Assembly: GCF_000418325.1 (NCBI RefSeq)
Contig: NC_021658.1
Location: 6,497,501-6,561,500 of the forward strand
DNA from: Sorangium cellulosum So0157-2
GTDB taxonomy: Bacteria; Myxococcota_A; Polyangia; Polyangiales; Polyangiaceae
Direction of reading: 5' to 3'
DNA: 64,000 bases
Position numbers and translations under genes: made by a program. A model generated the notes under the pieces. It ran no database searches. It saw nothing but the letters and a program-made list of their open reading frames with translations, and had not been told where the DNA came from. Positions 58,765-64,000 of the stretch are shown here, one piece after another. How positions within the stretch are numbered: position 1 is the first letter of the stretch; each line of letters opens with the position of its first letter.

Positions 58765-61662
58765 TCACCCGAGCTCCGCCAGCGCCGCCCGGGACGCCCC
58801 CGCCTCCGGGTGGCGCAGGCGCTCCCGCAACGCCGTCGCCTCGGCCAGCAAATCCCGCCCGCGCGCGAGCTCCCCGCCGCGCGCCGCCGCCGCGCGCGCC
58901 ACGCCCGCCCAGTGCAGCGCGTCCGCCCTCGCCCACGCGTCCTCGCCCGCCCACGCCACCGCCGCGTCGGCCAGCGCCGCCGCGGACGCCGCCTCCCCCG
59001 CGCCGCGGGCCAGCGCGCACCGCGCGGCGACCACGGCGAGCCGCGCGCGGAACGGGCCGAACCCGCACGTCTCCGCCACGTGCAGCCCCTCCAGCGCCTG
59101 CCGCGCGCCCTCGTCGGGCCGCCCGGCCGCGAGCGCGAGCCGCGCCGCGAGCTCGTGGCACCGCAGCGCGACCTCCACCTCGCCCGTCGCCGAGGCCCAG
59201 CGCCGCGCCTCGACGAGGTGCGCCTCCGCCTGCGCGACGCGGCCGCCGCCGCCTTCGTCGCCGCCGCCGCCGCCGTCCAGCAGCGCGAGGCCGAGCAGCG
59301 TGTGGCCGTGCGCCACGTGGCCCTCCCAGCCCCGCCGCCGGCACTCGGCGATGTTCCGCTCCGTGGCCCCGCGCGCCCTGTCCCGGCGCCCGAGCGCGAG
59401 GTCGTGCTCCGCCTCCCAGAGCGCGCGGCGCGCCACCGGCGCGTCGCCGAGCTCCCGCACCCTCGCGAAATGCTCGCCCGCCGCGTCGACCTCGCCGAGG
59501 TCGTGCAGCACCGCGGCGAGCAGCGCCGCGATGCGCACCGCCTGGCCGCTGTCCGAGGCGCGCACGCCGCTCGTCGCGCCGCGCCGATCGACCTCCGACG
59601 CGCGCTCGAGCAGGCGGCGCGCCTCGGTCAGCCGGCCCCGCAGCCGCTCCGTGTACGCCAGCGTGCGCAGGCCGGTCGAGAGCGGCGCGGGATCGGCGAG
59701 CGCGCCGGCGATCTCGTTGTGCGCCGCGTAGCAGGCGCAGGCGAACGCGAGATCGCCGAGCGCGCCCGCGTAGAGGCCCGCGTCGTACGCGAGCGACGCG
59801 CGCACGCGCGCGGGCAGCGAGGCCGGCATGCCGCGGGGGTCGTCGCCGCCGGCGAACGCGCGCAGGATGCGGGCGCCGCGGGCCATGTCGCCGAGCTTGA
59901 GCCCGAGGTGCGCGAAGCCGCCGAGGCCGAAGGCGTAGATCTCGTAGGCCTCGCCCGCGCGCCCGGCGCCGAGCAGCTCGGCGAGGATCGCCTCGTACGC
60001 GTCGACCGCCCGGCGCTCCCGCGGCGCCCGGCGCGGCGCCTCGTCGAGGCGCGGCGGCGGCGCGGCGCTCCCCGCGGCGTGGATGCGATCCGGCGGGACG
60101 GCGAGCAGCGACTTGAAGTGCTGCCGCACGAAGGGGTGCGTCGAGTAGCCGAGCTCGCCCTGCCGCGCCGCGAACACGAGCCCCAGCCGCTCGAGCCGCG
60201 CGAGCCCGCGGGCGAGCTCCGCGGGGCCCCACCCCGCCATGGCGCCCGCGATCTCGCCGCCGGCCCGGATCAGCTGGAGCAGCGCCGCCTCGCCCGCGCC
60301 GCCCGGGAACACCGAGAGGCGCGCGAGCAGGTCCCGCTCGCCCGGGGGCAGCGCACGCGCGTAGGCCGAGAGCACCGAGCTCAGACGGCGGGCGAGGACG
60401 TCGTCGCGCTCGGCCTCGGCGAGGTGCGCCGCGCCCGCCGCGGAGAGCCGGGCCGCGTCGCCGCCGAGGAACGCGCCCACGTAGGAGCCGACCACGGCGA
60501 CCGAGAGCGCGTGGCCGCCGGTCTGCTCGAACAGCGCGCGGAGGACGTCGCCGTCGCCGCGGATGCCCCAGCGGCGCAGGAGCGACGCGGCGTCGCCCTC
60601 GCCGAGCGGCTCCGGCCGGATCGTCGCGAGCCCGCCGTCGGCCCAGGCGGCGAGGTCCGCGAGCTCGAAGCGCGACGTGACGAGCGCGCGCGCGCCGCCG
60701 AGCCCCGCGGCGATCGCGCAGAGCAGCCGGCGGAGGAGCGCGTCGTGGAGCTCGCCGTGCGCGCGGCCGGCGCCCCCCTCGGCCTGCACGGTCTCGAGGC
60801 CGTCGAGCACGAGCAGGTGCGGCGGGCCCTGCCCCAGCGCTTCCTTGAGGCGCGCGAGCTGCTCGCCGGGCGCCGCCGGAGCCCGCGGCGCCGCCGCGCC
60901 CGACGCGCCGGGGCCCGGCGCGAAGTACGCCGACGCCTGGTCGAGGAACGCCTCGGTCCTGGGGTCGTCGTAGAAGCTCCAGACGAGCACCCCGCCGGGG
61001 CGCGGGGCGTCGCCGAGCCCCTGGAGGAAGCGCTCCGCGATGGAGGTCTTGCCCGCGCCGCCGACGCCGAGGAGCGCGATCACCGGGGGCGAGGGCGGCG
61101 AGGCAGCGGCCCACGCGGCGAGCCGGTCGAGGATCTCGCCGCGCCCGACGAAGTGCCGGGCCCGCTGGAGCGTGTGCGCGTGCAGCGGGCGCCACGCCGG
61201 GGCGGCGCCCTGCGCGGCGGCAGGCGCGATGGGCGGGGCCTGCGCCTCGGCTGCGGCGGCTGCGCCGGCGGGCGCCTCCTCGGCCCTGGCGGGCGCCTCC
61301 TCGGCCCTGGCGGCCGCCTCCCCGGCCCCGGCGGCCGCCTCCCCCGCCCCGCTCGCCGCCGTGCCCTCCGCCGCCGGCGCTCCCCCCGCCTCGCCGACGA
61401 GCAGGTCCGCCTCGGCGAGGCCGAGCTCGGCGCCGAGCCGCTCGAGGATGCGCCGCCGGGACGGGCTCCGGACCGAGAAGCCGAGCCGCGGGTCGTTGAC
61501 CGCGCCCGACTCGTAGCGGCGGTAGGTCCGCACGTCGACGCCGATCGACGCGGCGACCTGCTCCTGCGTCAGGTCGAGATCGAGCCGCGCCCGCAGCAGG
61601 AGCGCGTGGTTGAAATGGACCGCGGGCTCCGCGCCTCGGCCTGCCCTGGGGACCTGTGCCAT
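58765..61662 (-). CDS. XRE-HTH - STAND ATPase - TPR regulator
   Basis: 965 residues. Residues 18-85 are an XRE-type helix-turn-helix (DLTQEQVAASIGVDVRTYRRYESG). An Ala/Glu-rich linker (about 90-150) with 11-residue repeats leads to a STAND/NB-ARC ATPase: HFVGRGEILDRL, Walker A LLGVGGAGKTSI with Lys205, LLVLDGLETVQ. The C-terminal half is helical, with TPR-like repeats. Such regulators respond to a ligand by oligomerising. Divergent from the oxygenase gene, with a 122-base shared promoter gap. Confidence 0.88.
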   Translation of the reverse strand: MAQVPRAGRGAEPAVHFNHALLLRARLDLDLTQEQVAASIGVDVRTYRRYESGAVNDPRLGFSVRSPSRRRILERLGAELGLAEADLLVGEAGGAPAAEGTAASGAGEAAAGAGEAAARAEEAPARAEEAPAGAAAAAEAQAPPIAPAAAQGAAPAWRPLHAHTLQRARHFVGRGEILDRLAAWAAASPPSPPVIALLGVGGAGKTSIAERFLQGLGDAPRPGGVLVWSFYDDPRTEAFLDQASAYFAPGPGASGAAAPRAPAAPGEQLARLKEALGQGPPHLLVLDGLETVQAEGGAGRAHGELHDALLRRLLCAIAAGLGGARALVTSRFELADLAAWADGGLATIRPEPLGEGDAASLLRRWGIRGDGDVLRALFEQTGGHALSVAVVGSYVGAFLGGDAARLSAAGAAHLAEAERDDVLARRLSSVLSAYARALPPGERDLLARLSVFPGGAGEAALLQLIRAGGEIAGAMAGWGPAELARGLARLERLGLVFAARQGELGYSTHPFVRQHFKSLLAVPPDRIHAAGSAAPPPRLDEAPRRAPRERRAVDAYEAILAELLGAGRAGEAYEIYAFGLGGFAHLGLKLGDMARGARILRAFAGGDDPRGMPASLPARVRASLAYDAGLYAGALGDLAFACACYAAHNEIAGALADPAPLSTGLRTLAYTERLRGRLTEARRLLERASEVDRRGATSGVRASDSGQAVRIAALLAAVLHDLGEVDAAGEHFARVRELGDAPVARRALWEAEHDLALGRRDRARGATERNIAECRRRGWEGHVAHGHTLLGLALLDGGGGGDEGGGGRVAQAEAHLVEARRWASATGEVEVALRCHELAARLALAAGRPDEGARQALEGLHVAETCGFGPFRARLAVVAARCALARGAGEAASAAALADAAVAWAGEDAWARADALHWAGVARAAAARGGELARGRDLLAEATALRERLRHPEAGASRAALAELG

Positions 61663-61784
61663 CGCTGCGCGCCCACGATCATCGGCGATGCCGCGCCGTC
61701 CTGTCCACCGCGCTGCCCGGTCCTGCCCGGTCCTGCCCGGTCCCGCCCTTCCGGATCCGGTCCGCCGGGACGCATGGTCGACGC

Positions 61785-62360
61785 ATGAGCACGATGCACG
61801 CCGAACGACCCGCCCAGCGGACCACCTATACCGACGACCTCCGCATCTTCACCGTGACGGACCTGCTGTCGCCCGAGGAGTGCGACGGCTTCATCGCGCG
61901 CGCCGAGGCGCACGGCTTCGCGCAGGCGCCGATCGGGGGCGGCAGCGTCATCAACCTCGAGGTGCGCAACAACGGCCGCGTCATGCTGGACGATCCGGCG
62001 CTCGCGGCGCGCCTCTGGGAGCGGCTCGCGCCGTGGACCCCGCCGACCTGGGGCGCCCTCCGCGCGGTCGGGCTGAACGAGCGCTTCCGCTACTACCGGT
62101 ACGCCGAGGGCGAGTACTTCAACTGGCACGGCGACGGGTCGTTCCCGCGATCGGAGATCGAGCGGAGCCTGTTCACCGCGATGATCTACCTGAACGACGA
62201 CTTCGAGGGCGGCACGACCGACTTCTGGGGCGGCCAGAGCATCGTCCCGCGGCGCGGGATGGCGCTCGTGTTCGAGCACCGGCGGCTCCACCGGGGCGCC
62301 GCCGTGACGCGGGGGCGCAAGTACGTGCTCCGCACCGACGTGATGTACCGGCGCGGCTGA
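61785..62360 (+). CDS. Prolyl-4-hydroxylase-like 2-oxoglutarate/Fe(II) oxygenase
   Basis: 191 residues. Iron ligands HGD in NWHGDGSFPR and distal His in HRRLHRGAAV, with the 2-oxoglutarate Arg/Lys in GRKYVLRTDVMY. Begins DLLSPEECDGFIARAEAHGF, the standard P4H start. Substrate (proline in a protein or small molecule) unknown. ATG 61785 chosen. It faces the HTH-STAND regulator divergently. Confidence 0.9.
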   Translation: MSTMHAERPAQRTTYTDDLRIFTVTDLLSPEECDGFIARAEAHGFAQAPIGGGSVINLEVRNNGRVMLDDPALAARLWERLAPWTPPTWGALRAVGLNERFRYYRYAEGEYFNWHGDGSFPRSEIERSLFTAMIYLNDDFEGGTTDFWGGQSIVPRRGMALVFEHRRLHRGAAVTRGRKYVLRTDVMYRRG

Positions 62361-62368
62361 CGTCCGGC

Positions 62369-62446
62369 GCGGCGCGCCCGGCCCCGCGCCGCGCCCTCAT
62401 TCCGGCCGCGGCACGCCCGGCCCCGCGCCGCACCCTCATTCCGGCC
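62369..62446. repeat. 39-bp direct repeat spanning the sirtuin stop
   Basis: The block GCGGC(G/A)CGCCCGGCCCCGC...CTCATTCCGGCC occurs at 62369-62407 and 62408-62446 with two mismatches. The second copy includes the last codons and stop of the sirtuin gene, so the 3' end of that gene has been duplicated downstream. Confidence 0.8.
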
Positions 62447-63296
62447 GCGGCGCGCCGGCCAGCGCGTCGGCGAGGCGCGGCAGCACCTCGCCCGCCCGGG
62501 CCTCGACCTTGAGCGCGCCGAGCTCCTCGCCGCGCGCGGACCCCAGGTTGACCATCGCGATCGGGATGCCCCGCTGCGCGGCGCGCAGCACGAAGCGGTA
62601 GCCCGAGAAGACCGCCAGCGAGGAGCCCACCACGAGGAGCGCCTCCGCCGCGTCGACCAGCGCGAACGCCGCGTCGACGACCGGCCGCGCCACGTTCTCG
62701 CCGAAGAAGACGACGCGCGGCTTGAGCGGCCCGTCGCAGCGCAGGCAGGGGGGCGTCTGGAAGCCGGCCACGTGCTCGGCGGGCAGGTCGGCGTCGCCGT
62801 CGGGGGCGACGTCGGCCGCGAGCCGCAGCCAGCCGGGGTTCCGCGCGAGGAGCCGCTGCTGGAGGGCGGCGCGCGGCTCCATCGCGCCGCACGCGAGGCA
62901 CGCGACCTCGGCGAGCGTCCCGTGCAGCTCGATGACGCGGCGGCTGCCGGCGGCCTGGTGGAGGCCGTCGACGTTCTGCGTGATGAGGCCCTCGATCAGC
63001 CCTCCCTGCTCGAGCCGCGCGAGGGCGCGGTGCGCCGGGTTGGGCTCGGCCCGCGAGAACCGCTCCCAGCCGATCACGGCGCGCGCCCAGTAGCGCTGCC
63101 GGATCTCGGCCGAACTCGAGAACTCCCGCCCCTGGATCGGGTTGCGCGCGCGGCGCCGTGTCTCGGGACCGCGGTAGTCCGGGATGCCGGACTCGGTGCT
63201 GCACCCCGCCCCGGTCAGCGCCACGAAGCGCTTGCCGCGCAGGAGCGCGATGAGGTCGTCGACCGGATCCGCGAGGAGCGCGTGGCTGAGCGGCAT
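62436..63296 (-). CDS. SIR2-family NAD-dependent protein deacylase
   Basis: 286 residues. All sirtuin motifs are present: [34 protein letters not shown] with the catalytic His, zinc Cys pairs CLACG and CLRCDG, and [19 protein letters not shown]. The [14 protein letters not shown] opening fits the class II (SIRT4-like) group. ATG 63296 chosen; codons upstream are Ala/Pro-rich and not sirtuin-like. Confidence 0.95.
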   Translation of the reverse strand: MPLSHALLADPVDDLIALLRGKRFVALTGAGCSTESGIPDYRGPETRRRARNPIQGREFSSSAEIRQRYWARAVIGWERFSRAEPNPAHRALARLEQGGLIEGLITQNVDGLHQAAGSRRVIELHGTLAEVACLACGAMEPRAALQQRLLARNPGWLRLAADVAPDGDADLPAEHVAGFQTPPCLRCDGPLKPRVVFFGENVARPVVDAAFALVDAAEALLVVGSSLAVFSGYRFVLRAAQRGIPIAMVNLGSARGEELGALKVEARAGEVLPRLADALAGAPRPE

Positions 63297-63627
63297 GGGC
63301 CCCCGTTTGTGACCCGCCGCCGGATACGCCGCCAGCCGCCCGCGCGCCGGCGCGCCGGCGCACGCCGGCGGGCTCGGCGCCGGCATGGCCGGGCGCGGGC
63401 GGGAGGGCGAGGCGCGCACGTCGGCGAGTTCGCCGCGCCCTCCCCGATCTGCCGCTGGAGCAGGGCTCGGCCCCAGTAACACGAAATAGTAGATTCGTGC
63501 CACGACCTCACCCCGGGTGTGTTATGGGTCGCTCACCTGCTCGCTCCTCCTGTCTTCGACGCTTCGACCGGAGCCGGTCGGCTCGCGATGGCGAGGGAGC
63601 CCTGCAGGCGAAGGAGCCCTTGAGGAC
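63297..63627. other. Divergent spacer between sirtuin and lipoprotein
   Basis: 331 bases. The left part is GC-rich with CGCCGGCGCG runs; the part 63470-63540 is AT-richer (AACACGAAATAGTAGATTCGTG, a small CACGAA/TTCGTG inverted repeat) and is the likely promoter region. No gene seen. Confidence 0.5.
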
Positions 63628-64000
63628 ATGGCGTCTCGACTCACTGGCGCGCTGTGCGCGACGTTCGCTTTTGTGCTGCTGCTCGGTTGTGGTGACGACG
63701 ATTCCGGCAAGGACGAGGTCGTCGCCGAGGAACCGAACCAGGGTGTCCCTTACCTCGGCGTGGACGGCGAGTTCACGTCGGACCCGCTGGCCCCGGAATG
63801 CCCCGACGATCCGCGCAATCCGGGGCGCGTGGCCCTCAAGGAGATGAGAGAGATATCGTTCTACAGCGACCGAGAGGGCGAAATGCCGCTCGCCGAGGGA
63901 TGCGCGTACTCCTACGAAGGCTTCGCGCCGGATCCCCACTACTTCCCGGAGTCGCCGGAGTCGGTGTGGCTCCAGTTCGCGCTCACCGCCGGCGGGGCCG
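63628..64000 (+). CDS. Lipoprotein, 3'-truncated by the window end
   Basis: ATG 63628, preceded by TTGAGGAC. Signal peptide GALCATFAFVLLLGC gives a perfect lipobox; the mature start is acidic (GDDDSGKDEVVAEE). At least 124 residues, open to the edge; segments EMREISFYSDREGEMP and CAYSYEGFAPDPHYFP are visible. Family not recognised. Confidence 0.82.
   Translation, partial: MASRLTGALCATFAFVLLLGCGDDDSGKDEVVAEEPNQGVPYLGVDGEFTSDPLAPECPDDPRNPGRVALKEMREISFYSDREGEMPLAEGCAYSYEGFAPDPHYFPESPESVWLQFALTAGGA

Noticed and set aside
58456-61788. 1110-codon plus-strand frame opposite the HTH-STAND gene
   Set aside because: Shadow frame of Arg/Ala repeats; the minus strand has intact HTH and Walker motifs.

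Overview
The window is about 64 kb of very GC-rich DNA (roughly 70% or more by eye) and looks like chromosomal sequence from a myxobacterium of the Polyangiales (Sorangium/Polyangium type). This is an inference from gene content: a large Ser/Thr kinase fused to a cyclase-like, a STAND ATPase and a TPR region; many Cys-rich lipoproteins with Gly/Ser/Thr spacers; a TraA-like surface protein with a MYXO-CTERM tail; a MerR-TPR protein; CHAT and HTH-STAND-TPR proteins; and a protein with an acidic plus histone-H1-like tail.

Layout. 0-12.6 kb is mostly core: a 5'-truncated pseudouridine synthase, a RavA-type MoxR ATPase, tRNA-Gly(GCC) with a hairpin terminator, an FHA protein resembling an enhancer-binding protein, a MEMO protein, a YkgJ-type protein, RelA/SpoT, HemW, a threonine-dehydratase-like enzyme, a nitrilase-superfamily enzyme and a response regulator. 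12.9-26.6 kb holds the kinase/cyclase/STAND giant, an unknown 450-residue protein, an unusual transglycosylase-LysM-M16 fusion, a MarR regulator, a lipoprotein, a tightly coupled CDP-alcohol phosphotransferase plus PAP2/Aur1-like pair, and a PduO-type cobalamin adenosyltransferase. 26.6-37.6 kb has a lipoprotein, a rhodanese-E1 enzyme, small unknown proteins, MerR-TPR, a Pro/Gly-repeat membrane protein, the H1-like protein and a two-gene glycosyltransferase operon.

37.6-57 kb is the accessory part: a RusA-like nuclease translationally coupled to a PDDEXK-HEPN protein; an M49-like peptidase; a phosphoesterase-HdeD fusion; a small secreted protein with cysteines exactly 11 residues apart beside a free-standing ClpX-type zinc-finger protein; a lipoprotein with a fresh 162-bp internal duplication; an ECF sigma factor with a membrane segment coupled to a putative surface protein; a four-copy 43-bp repeat array; and a CHAT-STAND-TPR protein with eleven 129-bp TPR units next to a Uma2 nuclease. 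57-64 kb has the TraA-like protein, an HTH-STAND-TPR regulator, a prolyl-4-hydroxylase-like oxygenase, a sirtuin and the start of a lipoprotein cut by the window end.

The best candidates for an undescribed system are the RusA + PDDEXK/HEPN module (37782-38833), the CHAT-STAND-TPR locus with its repeat array (49245-54535), and the CX10C secreted protein beside the ClpX-finger protein (42895-43778). All functional statements are read from motifs by eye; no database search was run.
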